Of a stretch of 64,000 nt of DNA, positions 1 to 8,789 are shown one piece after another. The notes under the pieces were generated by a model, which saw only the letters and a list, made by a program, of their open reading frames with translations, did no database searches and was not told where the DNA came from. The stretch lies in the NCBI RefSeq assembly GCF_902813185.1, contig NZ_LR778301.1, positions 248,001 through 312,000 on the forward strand, read 5' to 3'. Source of the DNA: Denitratisoma oestradiolicum. Lineage in GTDB: Bacteria; Pseudomonadota; Gammaproteobacteria; Burkholderiales; Rhodocyclaceae. The translations under genes and the position numbers were made by a program. Within the stretch, counting starts at the first letter, position 1; the number at the start of each line of letters is the position of its first letter.

Positions 1-374
1 CTCTGGGCCTGGCCCAGGCCCTGGCCCTGATCCCCGGCACTTCCCGCTCCGGCGCCACCATCATCGGCGGACTGTTGCTCGGTCTTTCCCGCAGGGCGGC
101 CACGGAGTTCTCCTTTTTCCTGGCCATTCCCACCCTGCTGGTGGCCACCGCCTATCAGCTCTACAAGGAGCGCGCCCTGCTCAATGCCGACGATATCGGC
201 ATGTGGCTGGTGGGTTTCGTCGCCGCCTTCGCCTCCGCCTTCCTCTGTGTGCGCTGGTTGCTGCGTTACATTGCCAGCCACGATTTCACCCTGTTCGCCT
301 GGTACCGCATCGTCTTCGGGCTGGTGGTACTGGCCACCTGGCAATTGAACTGGGTGGACTGGACCGGCCCATGA
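1..374 (+). CDS. uppP: Undecaprenyl-diphosphatase (UppP/BacA), C-terminal part
   Basis: The reading frame is open from base 3 and runs into the window from the left, so only the last ~124 residues are visible. It contains the family motif [10 protein letters not shown] near the edge, followed by [21 protein letters not shown] and several hydrophobic membrane segments. UppP dephosphorylates undecaprenyl pyrophosphate in the inner membrane, recycling the lipid carrier for peptidoglycan and other envelope polymers. Its TGA overlaps the ATG of the next gene (ATGA), so the two are probably co-translated. Confidence 0.93.
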   Translation, partial: LGLAQALALIPGTSRSGATIIGGLLLGLSRRAATEFSFFLAIPTLLVATAYQLYKERALLNADDIGMWLVGFVAAFASAFLCVRWLLRYIASHDFTLFAWYRIVFGLVVLATWQLNWVDWTGP

Positions 375-940
375 TTCTCTATCTGCACGGTTTCGCTTCC
401 TCGCCGCAATCCCTCAAGGCTCGGCAACTCCAGGCGCGGATGCATCAACGGGGCCTGGGGCGCCACTTCGCCGCCCCCCAGCTGCCGGTGTCGCCAGCCG
501 CCGCCATCGCCCTGGCCGAGACCCTGATCGCCCGGGCCACAGCCCCCGTGACCCTGGTGGGTTCCTCCCTGGGCGGGCACTACGCCACCTGGCTGGCCGA
601 ACGCCATGACCTCCGCGCCGTGGTGGTGAATCCGGCGGTGCTGGCCCATTTGTCCCTGGATCGCTATCTGGGCACCAAGACCCACTACCACTCCGGGGAA
701 AGTTTTGAATTCACCCGGGACCACATGGCCGAGATGGCGGCGCTGACCGTTCCCGCCATCAGCCACCCCAAGCGCTACTGGCTGCTGGCGGAGCAGGGCG
801 ACGAGGTACTCGACTACCGTCAGGCTGTGGACCTCTACCGCGGCGCCCGTCAGACCGTGCTGGCGGGCGGTGACCACAGTTTCACCCGCTGGGAAGATTA
901 TCTGGACGAAGTCATCGACTTCGCCGTACTGGAATCATGA
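371..940 (+). CDS. YqiA/UPF0227-family alpha/beta-hydrolase esterase
   Basis: The protein has about 189 residues and begins [17 protein letters not shown]. The frame is open further upstream, but the ATG at 371 overlaps the uppP stop and starts exactly at the conserved LHGF strand, so I place the start there. The nucleophile elbow is GSSLGG and a late [12 protein letters not shown] supplies the probable catalytic His. E. coli YqiA is a small cytosolic esterase of unclear physiological substrate; the same function is inferred here. The 3' end overlaps the next start by ATGA, continuing a coupled chain. Confidence 0.85.
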   Translation: MILYLHGFASSPQSLKARQLQARMHQRGLGRHFAAPQLPVSPAAAIALAETLIARATAPVTLVGSSLGGHYATWLAERHDLRAVVVNPAVLAHLSLDRYLGTKTHYHSGESFEFTRDHMAEMAALTVPAISHPKRYWLLAEQGDEVLDYRQAVDLYRGARQTVLAGGDHSFTRWEDYLDEVIDFAVLES

Positions 941-2949
941 ATATCCTGTTTGAAGAAGAAGGCAGTTTCAAGGCCGGCAGTGTGCTGGCCGACAACACCA
1001 CCTCCCTGCAGGTGGAACTACCCACGGGCAAGCGCTCCAAGGTCAAGGCGGCCAATGTACTGTTGCGCTTTGTCGCCCCCTCTGCCGCCGAGCTGCTGAC
1101 CCAGGCCGAGAGCGAGGCTGGGTCCATTGATACCGATTTCCTCTGGGAAGCCTGCCCCGAGGGGGAGTTCGGCTTCGAGGACATGGCGACCGACTACTAC
1201 GGCCAGAAGCCCACTGCCGTGGAAGCCGCCACCCTGCTGCTGGCCCTCCATGCCGCGCCCATGTATTTCCATCGCAAGGGCAAGGGACGCTTCCGCAAGG
1301 CGCCGCCGGAGATACTCCAGGCCGCCAAGGCCGGCCTGGAAAAGAAGCGCCTCCAGGCCGAGGCCCAGGAACGCATGGCCGGGGAACTCAAGGCGGGTCG
1401 CCTGCCCGCCGAATTCCCGCCCCTGCTGCGGGAGATGCTCTACAAGCCGGACCGCAACCGCATTGAGACCAAGGCCCTGGAGGCTGCCTGTGCCGAGACC
1501 GGCCTGTCGGTGCCCCGGCTGCTGGAAAAGTGCGGCGCCATCACCGATACCCACGAATATCACCTGGGAAGATTCCTGTTCGAGTTCTTTCCCAAGGGAA
1601 CCGGGTTCCCGGCTCCTTGGGACAATAACGAGGCCCCCCCTCCCATCCTCCCCCGCCAAGCGGGGGAGGTGACTGATCACCCCCCTTCCCCGGGAAGGGG
1701 GGATGGGGGGGAAGGCCCACCCTTTGACGATGGAGAATGGCGTGGACTTCCGCTTGCGGAAGTCCACGCCTTCTCCATCGACGATGCCCACACCACGGAA
1801 ATCGACGATGCCTTTTCCGTTGTCTTCCAACCTGACGGGGGCATGCGGGTAGGCATCCACATCGCCGCGCCAGGCCTGGGCATCAGCCCGGAGTCCGATC
1901 TGGGAAAGATCGCCCGGGAGCGACTGTCCACGGTCTATATGCCCGGCCGCAAGATCACCATGCTGCCCGAGCCCGTGGTGGAGCGCTTCACCCTTTCCGC
2001 AGGCAGCCATGCGCCGGCCCTGTCCCTCTATCTGGAGGTGGCGCCGGACCTGCGGGTGCTGGGCCACGAAAGCCGTATCGAACGGGTGCCGGTGGTGGCC
2101 AATCTGCGCCACCACGACATCGAGCCCCTGTTCAACGAGCAGACTCTCCAGTCCGGCCTGGGGGAGTTTGCCTTCCGCGACGAGCTGAAGCGTCTCTGGG
2201 AACTGGCCACGGTGCTGGAGGCGGGCCGGGGCAAGGCCGGCAAGCAGAACAACCGCAAGGATTACAACTTCCATGTGGACTGGGAGCGGACTTCGCCCCA
2301 GGGGCCGGGCTGGATCGAGATCGAGGAGCGGCCGAGAGGAAGCCCCCTGGATACCCTGGTGGCGGAATTGATGATCGTCGCCAATTCCACCTGGGGCGGT
2401 CTGCTGGCCCAGGCCAAGGTGGGTGCCCTGTATCGGGGTCAGACCAGCGGCAAGGTGCGGATGACCACCGTGCCCACGCCGCACGAGGGTCTGGGGGTGG
2501 ATTGCTACGCCTGGACCACCTCGCCCCTGCGCCGCTATACGGACCTGTTGAACCAGTGGCAGTTGATCGCCCTGCTGGGGCAGGAGACGCCTCCTTTCCC
2601 GGCCAAGTCGGCGGAACTGCTGGCGGCGATGCGGGACTTCGATATCACCTATGCTGCCTACGCCGACTTTCAGCGGGGCATGGAGCGTTACTGGTGCCTG
2701 CGCTGGCTGTTGCAGCAGGAGCGGGACAACCTGAGTGCGCAAGTGATCCGGGAAAATCTGGTGCGCTGCGACGAGCTGCCCCTGGTGCTGCGGGTGCCTT
2801 CGCTGCCTGCCTGTAATCCGGGGCAGAAGGTGGCCCTGGCTCTGGAAGGGATCGATTTGCTGGACGCCGAGCTACGGCCCCGATTCACGGAATTGCTGGA
2901 CTCCGCGACGGTTGATGGGGCTTTGGGGGAAGAGGAGGGTGGCGAGTAA
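937..2949 (+). CDS. RNB-domain exoribonuclease (RNase II/R superfamily)
   Basis: This 670-residue protein has an N-terminal region rich in charged residues and an RNB catalytic domain starting near residue 280. The motif SIDDAHTTEIDDAFSV carries the metal-binding aspartates of the family, and TSPLRRYTDLLNQWQL is the conserved downstream RNB signature. Such enzymes degrade RNA 3' to 5'. The length matches the betaproteobacterial ribonuclease catalytic domain proteins rather than full RNase R; I see no clear C-terminal S1 domain. Residues about 233-264, just before the catalytic core, are encoded by a palindromic repeat that recurs in livF (see repeat entry). It overlaps the esterase gene by ATGA. 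Confidence 0.88.
   Translation: MNILFEEEGSFKAGSVLADNTTSLQVELPTGKRSKVKAANVLLRFVAPSAAELLTQAESEAGSIDTDFLWEACPEGEFGFEDMATDYYGQKPTAVEAATLLLALHAAPMYFHRKGKGRFRKAPPEILQAAKAGLEKKRLQAEAQERMAGELKAGRLPAEFPPLLREMLYKPDRNRIETKALEAACAETGLSVPRLLEKCGAITDTHEYHLGRFLFEFFPKGTGFPAPWDNNEAPPPILPRQAGEVTDHPPSPGRGDGGEGPPFDDGEWRGLPLAEVHAFSIDDAHTTEIDDAFSVVFQPDGGMRVGIHIAAPGLGISPESDLGKIARERLSTVYMPGRKITMLPEPVVERFTLSAGSHAPALSLYLEVAPDLRVLGHESRIERVPVVANLRHHDIEPLFNEQTLQSGLGEFAFRDELKRLWELATVLEAGRGKAGKQNNRKDYNFHVDWERTSPQGPGWIEIEERPRGSPLDTLVAELMIVANSTWGGLLAQAKVGALYRGQTSGKVRMTTVPTPHEGLGVDCYAWTTSPLRRYTDLLNQWQLIALLGQETPPFPAKSAELLAAMRDFDITYAAYADFQRGMERYWCLRWLLQQERDNLSAQVIRENLVRCDELPLVLRVPSLPACNPGQKVALALEGIDLLDAELRPRFTELLDSATVDGALGEEEGGE
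1633..1714 (+). repeat. Palindromic repeat inserted in frame in the RNB nuclease gene (family C)
   Basis: Three palindromes follow one another: a CCTCCCCCGCC/GCGGGGGAGG hairpin (1647-1668), GTGACTGATCAC (1669-1680), and a CCCTTCC/GGAAGGG hairpin (about 1684-1700) followed by GGATGGGGGG. The same series occurs at 48486-48565 in livF, in the same orientation and reading frame, giving the shared peptide LPRQAGEVT(D/G)HP. It contributes about 27-32 residues to this protein and keeps the frame open. It includes a 7-C run at 1634-1640. Confidence 0.85.
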
Positions 2950-2958
2950 AATCGCTCC

Positions 2959-3843
2959 ATGATCCAGATTCTGGCCTGGCCCGGCCCCTTGGCCCGGATG
3001 GACCCGAACCAGCGCAACCTGACGCTGGCCATCGGCCTTTCCCTGCTGGTTCACGCTCTGCTGCTGTCGGTGCATTTCACCTTTCCCGGCGCCCTGGACA
3101 GGGTGACGGAGCGTGCTCTGGATGTGGTGCTGGTCAACAGCAAACATGCCCGAAAACCCAGCCAGGCCCAGGCCAGGGCCCAGGCCAATCTGGATGCCGG
3201 CGGCAACACGGAGCAGGCGCGGCGCGCCACCACGCCCCTGCCCCCTTCGGCCCAGGCTCGGATTGGCGACGATCTGGTGCAAGCCCAGCAGCGGGTGAAC
3301 CAACTGGAATCCCAGACCCGTGAACTGGTGACCCGGTCCCGTGGTGAGCGGGTTTTCAATGTCGGTCGCAACTCCAGTGAACCCATGCCCGCCGTGGCCG
3401 CGCCGGGCATGGATCTCTATACCCGCTCCATGGCCATCGCCCGGTTGGAAGCCCAGATCGACAAGCAGATGGACGATTACAACAAGCGTCCCCGCAAGAA
3501 ATTCATCGGCACCCGCACCGAGGAATATCTGCCGGCCCAGTACCTGGAGGATTGGCGCCAGAAGGTGGAGCGCATCGGCAATCTCAACTATCCCGAGGCA
3601 GCCCGGGGCAAGCTCTACGGCAGCCTGGTGGTCTATCTGGAAATCAACTCCGAGGGCAAGCTGGAGCGGGCCGAGATTCAGCGCTCCTCGGGCCACAAGC
3701 TGCTGGACGAGGCAGCCCTGCGCATCCTGCGCCTGGCCTCGCCCTTCGCCCGTTTTCCCGACAGCCTGAAATCCCAGTTCGACATTCTCGCCTTTGCCCG
3801 TACCTGGAGCTTCACCCAGGCGGACGTACTGAGGACCCAATGA
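2959..3843 (+). CDS. TonB C-terminal domain energy transducer
   Basis: The 294-residue protein has a short cytoplasmic lead, a membrane anchor ([20 protein letters not shown]), a long charged periplasmic spacer and a C-terminal TonB fold. The TonB part runs from about [20 protein letters not shown] to the end and includes the typical [21 protein letters not shown]. Such proteins couple the ExbBD proton-motive force to outer-membrane receptors. No exbB or exbD lies nearby, but two TonB-dependent receptors lie at 51.8-57.2 kb. ATG 2998 is a plausible alternative start immediately before the membrane anchor. The stop overlaps aroE by ATGA. Confidence 0.85.
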   Translation: MIQILAWPGPLARMDPNQRNLTLAIGLSLLVHALLLSVHFTFPGALDRVTERALDVVLVNSKHARKPSQAQARAQANLDAGGNTEQARRATTPLPPSAQARIGDDLVQAQQRVNQLESQTRELVTRSRGERVFNVGRNSSEPMPAVAAPGMDLYTRSMAIARLEAQIDKQMDDYNKRPRKKFIGTRTEEYLPAQYLEDWRQKVERIGNLNYPEAARGKLYGSLVVYLEINSEGKLERAEIQRSSGHKLLDEAALRILRLASPFARFPDSLKSQFDILAFARTWSFTQADVLRTQ

Positions 3844-4655
3844 CCGATCGCTATGCCGTGGTGGGGCACCCCGTTGCCCATTCCAAGTCTCCCCGCATTC
3901 ATGGGTTGTTTGCCGCCCAGACCCGCCAGGACATGCGCTATGAGGCGCTGCTGGCGCCCCTGGACGGCTTTGTCGCCACGGTGCGGGATTTCATGGCGGT
4001 CGGGGGGCGGGGCATGAATGTCACCGTGCCCTTCAAGGAAGAGGCCTTCCGCCTGGCCGATACCCTGACGCCCCGGGCTCGGGCGGCGGGGGCGGTGAAC
4101 ACCCTGGCCTTTCATGAAGGCCGGATCATAGGAGATAACACCGACGGTGCCGGATTGGTGGCGGACATCCGTGACAACCTGGGGCTTGCCCTGAAGGGGA
4201 AACGGCTGCTGTTGCTGGGGGCCGGTGGCGCGGTTCGCGGCTGTCTGCTGCCCCTGCTGGGCGAGGGACCGTCCCCTCTGTTGATCGCCAACCGCACGGC
4301 GGACAAGGCCCTGGTCCTGGCCCGGGAGTTCGGCGCCGGCGTGGCGGGATGCGGTTTCGGCGACCTGGCCGGGCTGTCCTTCGACATCATCATCAACGGC
4401 ACCTCGGCGGGCCTCGCCGAGGTGGCCCTGCCTCTGCCTCCAGGTTTGTTTGCTCCCGGTGCCCTGGCCTATGACATGGTCTATGGCCGGCAGACGCCTT
4501 TCCTCACCCAGGCCGCCGCAGCTGGCGCCCGTTGCGCCGACGGTCTGGGCATGCTGGTGGAACAGGCGGCGGAGGCCTTCCTGGTGTGGCGTGGGCTGCG
4601 CCCGGAGACGGCGCCGGTGCTGAAGTTGCTGCGCCAGGAACTGGCTCGGCCCTGA
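3840..4655 (+). CDS. aroE: Shikimate dehydrogenase (NADP+)
   Basis: The 271-residue product begins [21 protein letters not shown], the canonical AroE N terminus with the shikimate-binding serines. [10 protein letters not shown] carries the catalytic Lys and GDNTDGAG the catalytic Asp. A Rossmann loop, [11 protein letters not shown], binds NADP(H). The enzyme reduces 3-dehydroshikimate to shikimate in the cytosolic aromatic amino acid pathway. The start is fixed by the ATGA overlap with the TonB-like gene, an adjacency I recall from several betaproteobacteria. The gene is followed directly by tandem repeats. Confidence 0.96.
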   Translation: MTDRYAVVGHPVAHSKSPRIHGLFAAQTRQDMRYEALLAPLDGFVATVRDFMAVGGRGMNVTVPFKEEAFRLADTLTPRARAAGAVNTLAFHEGRIIGDNTDGAGLVADIRDNLGLALKGKRLLLLGAGGAVRGCLLPLLGEGPSPLLIANRTADKALVLAREFGAGVAGCGFGDLAGLSFDIIINGTSAGLAEVALPLPPGLFAPGALAYDMVYGRQTPFLTQAAAAGARCADGLGMLVEQAAEAFLVWRGLRPETAPVLKLLRQELARP

Positions 4656-5004
4656 CGCAGCGTCAGCCGCAAGCCCTCGGTGCCCCCCGGAGGGGGGCGA
4701 AGGGGAACATGAGCAACGAGCTTTCCCGCAGGGCCGCCCCAAGGGAAAGCGGCACGCGGCGGCAGCCGCAAGCCTTCGGTGCTGCCACGGAGTGCCCCAT
4801 GATATCGAGCGGCGAGCCATACCGAATCCCCCGGCGGTGGGGCGAAGGGGGCATGAGCAACGAGCTTTCCCGCAGGGCCGCCCCAAGGGAAAGCGGCACG
4901 CGGCGGCAGCCGCAAGCCTTCGGTGCTGCCACGGAGTGCCCCATGATATCGAGCGGAGCGAGCCGTATCGAACCCCCCGGAGGGGGGCGAAGGGGGGCGA
5001 GCCA
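4656..5004 (-). repeat. Family B repeat array, about 2.4 tandem units of 143 bp
   Basis: This gene-free stretch between convergent aroE and glgP holds a tandem repeat with a 143-base period. Bases 4709-4813 and 4852-4956 are identical over about 105 bases. Each unit has an arm pair CTTTCCC/GGGAAAG, a GC-rich CCCCCCGGAGGGGGG hairpin and the motif ATCGAGCGGAGCGAGCC. A third copy lies at 57893-58043. Read on the - strand, the array starts directly after the glgP stop codon. ORFs crossing it are repeat artefacts. Confidence 0.9.
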
Positions 5005-7500
5005 TTAATCCAGCTTCACCGGTACCGGCTGCACCTTCCAGATGTCTCGGCAATATTCGGCGATGGTGCGATCGGAGGAGAACTTGCCGATACGGGCCAC
5101 GTTGAGGATGGACATCCGGGTCCAGCGCTGCGGATCCCGATAGGCAGCGCTCACCTGGTCCTGGCAGGCGATGTAGTCGGCGTAGTCGGCCAGCAGCAGG
5201 TAGCTGTCGTGCTGGAGCAGGTGATCCACCAGAGGTTGGAACAGGCTGCGGTCGCCGTGGGCGAAAAAGCCGCTGGCGATCAGGTCGATGACGTCCTTGA
5301 GTTCCTGGTTGGCGTTGTAGTAGTCCCAGGGACGGTAGCCGTTGGCCAGGGTGTGGCTGACTGCGTCGGCGTCCAGGCCGAACAGGAAGAAATTCTCGGC
5401 ACCCACATCCTCGCGGATTTCCACGTTGGCGCCGTCCAGGGTGCCGATGGTCAAGGCACCGTTCATGGAGAACTTCATGTTGCCGGTCCCTGAGGCTTCC
5501 TTGCCGGCGGTGGATATCTGCTGGGAAATGTCGGCGGCCGGATAGACCCATTGTCCCAGCTTGACGCTGAAGTTGGGCAGAAACACTACCTTGAGCCGGC
5601 CGGCCACGTCCCGGTCCCGGTTGACCATCTCAGCTACGGCGTTGATCAGGCGGATGATCAGCTTGGCCATGGCGTAGCCCGGTGCCGATTTGCCGCCGAA
5701 GATAAAGGTGCGGGGCACGATATCCAGGGCCGGGTTGCGCTTGATGCGGTTGTAGAGGGTGATGATGTGCAGCAGGTTGAGATGCTGGCGCTTGTACTCG
5801 TGAATGCGCTTGACCTGAACGTCATAGAGGCTGGTGGGGGTGATGTCGATGCCGCAGAGTTTGTGGACCTCTCCCGCCAGGGCTTCCTTGCGCTGGCGCT
5901 TGACCTGGCGCCAGCGTTCCTGGAACGCAGGGTCGTCGGCGTGGGCCTCCAGGCCCCGTAGTTGTTCCAGGTCCGTTTCCCAACCGTGTCCCAGGGTTTC
6001 GTTCAGGAGGGAGCCCAGGCCCGGGTTGCTGAGCAGCATGAAGCGGCGGGGCGTGACGCCGTTGGTCTTGTTCTGAAATTTTTCCGGCCACAGTTCGTAG
6101 AAATCCCGCAGCACGGTTTCCTTCAGCAACTGGCTGTGCAGCTCCGCCACGCCGTTGATGGCAAAACTGCCGATGCACGCCAGGTGAGCCATGCGCACAT
6201 GGCGTGGCAGGGTTTCATCGATGATGGACAGGCGTTGCGCCCGATCGGGATCGAAGGGGTAGCGCTGGCGAACCTCATCGAGAAAGCGGCTGTTGATCTC
6301 GTAGATGATTTCCAGGTGGCGGGGCAACAGGCTCTGGAACAGGGGGATGGGCCATTTTTCCAGGGCCTCGGGCAGCAGGGTGTGGTTGGTATAGGCGAAG
6401 GTGTGGCGGGTGACGTGCCAGGCCGTGTCCCAATCCAGGTGATGGTTGTCCAGTAACAGGCGCATCAGCTCCGCCACCGCGATGGCCGGATGGGTGTCGT
6501 TGAGCTGGACGGTGAATTTCTCGTGGAAGCGCTCGATGGGCATGCCAGTAGTGCGGTGTACACGCATCATGTCCTGGAGCGAACAGGTGACGAAGAAGTG
6601 CTGCTGCAATAGGCGCAGGCGCTTGCCGATCTCCGGCGCGTCGTTGGGATAGAGCACCTTGCTAATGGTCTCCGAACGTACCTCCCGCAGCACCGCGCCG
6701 TAGTAATCCCCCTCGTTGAAGGCGTGGAAGTCCAGGGCTTCTGCGGCCTCGGCCCGCCACAGGCGCATCAGGTTCACCGTATTGACGTCGTGGCCGAGGA
6801 TGGGCGTGTCGATGGCCACGCCGCGGAAGGTCTCGTGGGGAACCCAGCGTACCCGGTGCAGCCCCTGCTCGTTGGTGTAGTGCTCGGTATGGCCGCCAAT
6901 CTTGACGTCATAGCTGATCTGGGGGCGGCGCACCTCCCAGGGATTGCCATAGTGCAGCCAGTTGTCGGTGGTCTCCACCTGCTCACCATTGCGGATGTCT
7001 TGTTGGAAGATTCCGAACTCGTAGCGAATGCCGTAGCTGGTGGCGGGGATCTGGAGCGTCGCCAGGGAGTCCATGAAACAGGCCGCCAGCCGCCCCAGAC
7101 CGCCGTTGCCCAGTCCGGGTTCCTGTTCGTAGGCGATCAGGGACTCCAGGTCGATGCCCAGGCTCTGCAAGGCCTTGCGGGTGGGTTCCTCGATGCCCAT
7201 GTTGAGCAGGTTGAGGCCCATGAAGGGGCCCGGCAGGTACTCGGCCGAGAGATAGCAGACGGTGCGGGGATTGGCTTGCTGGTAGGTGCGTATCGTACTG
7301 ACCCAGCGATGGAGCAGACGATCCCGGACGGTATAGGCCAGGGCCTTGTACTTGTCGTCCAGGGAGGCCACTTCCAGAAAGCGGCCCTGGACGTAGAACA
7401 GGTTGTCGAGAAAGGCCAGACGGATGGCCTCCTCGCTCATGCCGGTGCGGATGCTTTCGCCGTTGCCCCCCGGCTTGGTCGTGTTGTTGTGTTTGGTCAT
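5005..7500 (-). CDS. glgP: Glycogen/starch/alpha-glucan phosphorylase
   Basis: The 831-residue protein has the full family length. It carries the pyridoxal-phosphate site (EASGTGNMKFSMNGALTIGT, the Lys binding the cofactor) and the glucan phosphorylase core NPRTVCYLSAEYLPGP near the N terminus. It releases glucose-1-phosphate from alpha-1,4-glucans in the cytosol. No other glycogen gene is adjacent, so it seems a solitary unit. It lies downstream of rpoH on the same strand, but a strong terminator at 7561-7594 separates the two. Its 3' end abuts the family B repeat array. Confidence 0.96.
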   Translation of the reverse strand: MTKHNNTTKPGGNGESIRTGMSEEAIRLAFLDNLFYVQGRFLEVASLDDKYKALAYTVRDRLLHRWVSTIRTYQQANPRTVCYLSAEYLPGPFMGLNLLNMGIEEPTRKALQSLGIDLESLIAYEQEPGLGNGGLGRLAACFMDSLATLQIPATSYGIRYEFGIFQQDIRNGEQVETTDNWLHYGNPWEVRRPQISYDVKIGGHTEHYTNEQGLHRVRWVPHETFRGVAIDTPILGHDVNTVNLMRLWRAEAAEALDFHAFNEGDYYGAVLREVRSETISKVLYPNDAPEIGKRLRLLQQHFFVTCSLQDMMRVHRTTGMPIERFHEKFTVQLNDTHPAIAVAELMRLLLDNHHLDWDTAWHVTRHTFAYTNHTLLPEALEKWPIPLFQSLLPRHLEIIYEINSRFLDEVRQRYPFDPDRAQRLSIIDETLPRHVRMAHLACIGSFAINGVAELHSQLLKETVLRDFYELWPEKFQNKTNGVTPRRFMLLSNPGLGSLLNETLGHGWETDLEQLRGLEAHADDPAFQERWRQVKRQRKEALAGEVHKLCGIDITPTSLYDVQVKRIHEYKRQHLNLLHIITLYNRIKRNPALDIVPRTFIFGGKSAPGYAMAKLIIRLINAVAEMVNRDRDVAGRLKVVFLPNFSVKLGQWVYPAADISQQISTAGKEASGTGNMKFSMNGALTIGTLDGANVEIREDVGAENFFLFGLDADAVSHTLANGYRPWDYYNANQELKDVIDLIASGFFAHGDRSLFQPLVDHLLQHDSYLLLADYADYIACQDQVSAAYRDPQRWTRMSILNVARIGKFSSDRTIAEYCRDIWKVQPVPVKLD

Positions 7501-7560
7501 GATGCCCCCTTGTTATTGGGCGCATTCTGGAACATCCGTGGCGATAGGGAAAGCTGTCCC

Positions 7561-7594
7561 ACAAAAAACAAAGGGCGACCCAGGGGCCGCCCTT
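7561..7594 (-). terminator. Rho-independent terminator of rpoH
   Basis: On the - strand a GC-rich stem (AAGGGCGGCC...GTCGCCCTT, bases 7594-7571) is followed by TGTTTTTTGT. It lies 21 bases past the rpoH stop codon and before glgP, so it should end rpoH transcription. Confidence 0.9.
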
Positions 7595-7614
7595 GCCTGC
7601 TGTACCGCTTGGTC

Positions 7615-8487
7615 TCAGGTCTGGCTGACAAGCAGGGCCTTCATTTTCTGCATGGCCTTGACTTCGATCTGACGAATGCGCTCCGCCGAGACGCCAAATT
7701 CGGCGGCCAGTTCGTGGAGGGTGGCGGCTTCGCTGCCTTCCTCCACCAGCCAGCGCCGCTGCACGATGGCGCGGCTGCGCTCGTCCAGTCCCGCCAGGGC
7801 GCTCCGCAGGCCTTCGTCCTGGAGCCGGTCGTATTCCTTGCGCTCCAGTTGCATCGAGGGCTCGACGCTGCTGTCCGCTGCCAGATAGGCGATGGGGGCA
7901 AAATGTTCATCCTCGTCGTCGCTTCCTGATTCCAGGGCCACGTCGCCACCGGAAAAACGGGTTTCCATTTCCACCACTTCCTCGGGCTTCACGCCCAACT
8001 GGGCGGCCACGGCATTTACCTGCTCCTGGCCCAGCGTGGTGAGGCTCTGCTTGAGGCTTCGCAGGTTGAAGAACAGCTTGCGCTGGGCCTTGGTAGTGGC
8101 AATTTTCACCAGGCGCCAGTTCCTCAGGATGTATTCGTGAATCTCGGCCTTGATCCAGTGCATGGCGAAGGACACCAAACGCACACCTCGGGTGGGGTCG
8201 AAGCGCTTGACCGCCTTCATCAGCCCCACATTGCCTTCCTGAATCAGGTCTGCCTGAGGCAGGCCATAGCCCTGATAACCCCGGGCGATGGCAATCACCA
8301 GACGCAGGTGGGAAAGCACCAGCTTGCGGGCAGCTTCCAGGTCATTTTCCTGGCGAAAATTCCGGGCCAACTCCTGCTCCTCTGTTTCGGAGAGCATAGG
8401 CACCCGCTGGGCGGCCTGAATGTAGTCTTCCAGACTGCCGGCCGAGGAAGGGACGGAAAAATTGGCAAGGGTCAGAGCATGGGTCAT
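7615..8487 (-). CDS. rpoH: RNA polymerase heat-shock sigma factor sigma-32
   Basis: The 290-residue product has sigma-70 region 2 (DLIQEGNVGLMKAVKRFDP), the RpoH-specific box (QRKLFFNLR) and a region 4 helix-turn-helix (LHELAAEFGVSAERIRQIE). It directs RNA polymerase to heat-shock promoters. The start ATG at 8487 has a strong AAGGAGG ribosome site (8496-8502). A CIRCE inverted repeat lies 28 bases upstream of the start, so the gene is likely repressed by HrcA. A rho-independent terminator follows it. The upstream neighbour is divergent. Confidence 0.97.
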   Translation of the reverse strand: MTHALTLANFSVPSSAGSLEDYIQAAQRVPMLSETEEQELARNFRQENDLEAARKLVLSHLRLVIAIARGYQGYGLPQADLIQEGNVGLMKAVKRFDPTRGVRLVSFAMHWIKAEIHEYILRNWRLVKIATTKAQRKLFFNLRSLKQSLTTLGQEQVNAVAAQLGVKPEEVVEMETRFSGGDVALESGSDDEDEHFAPIAYLAADSSVEPSMQLERKEYDRLQDEGLRSALAGLDERSRAIVQRRWLVEEGSEAATLHELAAEFGVSAERIRQIEVKAMQKMKALLVSQT

Positions 8488-8514
8488 GAGTACGGCCTCC
8501 TTCTCTGAGTAATG

Positions 8515-8541
8515 CTAGCACTCTCGCTCGCGGAGTGCTAA
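8515..8541. promoter_or_regulatory. CIRCE operator (HrcA binding site) upstream of rpoH
   Basis: CTAGCACTC (8515-8523), nine bases, then GAGTGCTAA (8533-8541). The CIRCE consensus is TTAGCACTC-N9-GAGTGCTAA, so only the first base differs and the spacing is exact. The near end is 28 bases from the rpoH ATG, a position suited to HrcA repression in the 5' leader or at the promoter. Confidence 0.93.
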
Positions 8542-8632
8542 CCCCCTGTAGGAAGTTCCCTGAAAAAGGCGTTTTGTGTCTTCTTGCCATAGGGATGGTG
8601 GCCTTTCGGCCCATTAATTAGAATGATGGGCA

Positions 8633-8661
8633 TTGACACGGTTGCCAAAAGACCATATCAA
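8633..8661 (+). promoter_or_regulatory. Sigma-70-like promoter for the secreted protein at 8790
   Basis: TTGACA (8633-8638), 17 bases, then TATCAA (8656-8661) on the + strand. The -35 box matches consensus fully and the -10 box matches 4 of 6. It would give a leader of about 120 bases before the ATG at 8790. The rest of the 8488-8789 gap holds the rpoH leader with its CIRCE site and nothing else I can name. Confidence 0.55.
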
Positions 8662-8789
8662 TTGAATTGCATTGGTATTGCGTCTGACCGATCTGCGATT
8701 CCCTGAGATTCCTCGCAGCGTTCCCAAGGCCCTGGTTTCGGGCCGCGCTGCTGCGTTGATCGTCGTCCTGCTGTACCCGAAGGGAGACA

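Noticed and set aside
4699-4990. Possible CRISPR array
   Set aside because: The units are 143 bp with no short repeat/variable spacer pattern and no cas genes.
4481-5551. Frames of up to 356 residues crossing the repeats between aroE and glgP
   Set aside because: They join antisense aroE, the tandem repeats and a glgP shadow; the repeated peptide segments come from the 143-bp DNA repeat.
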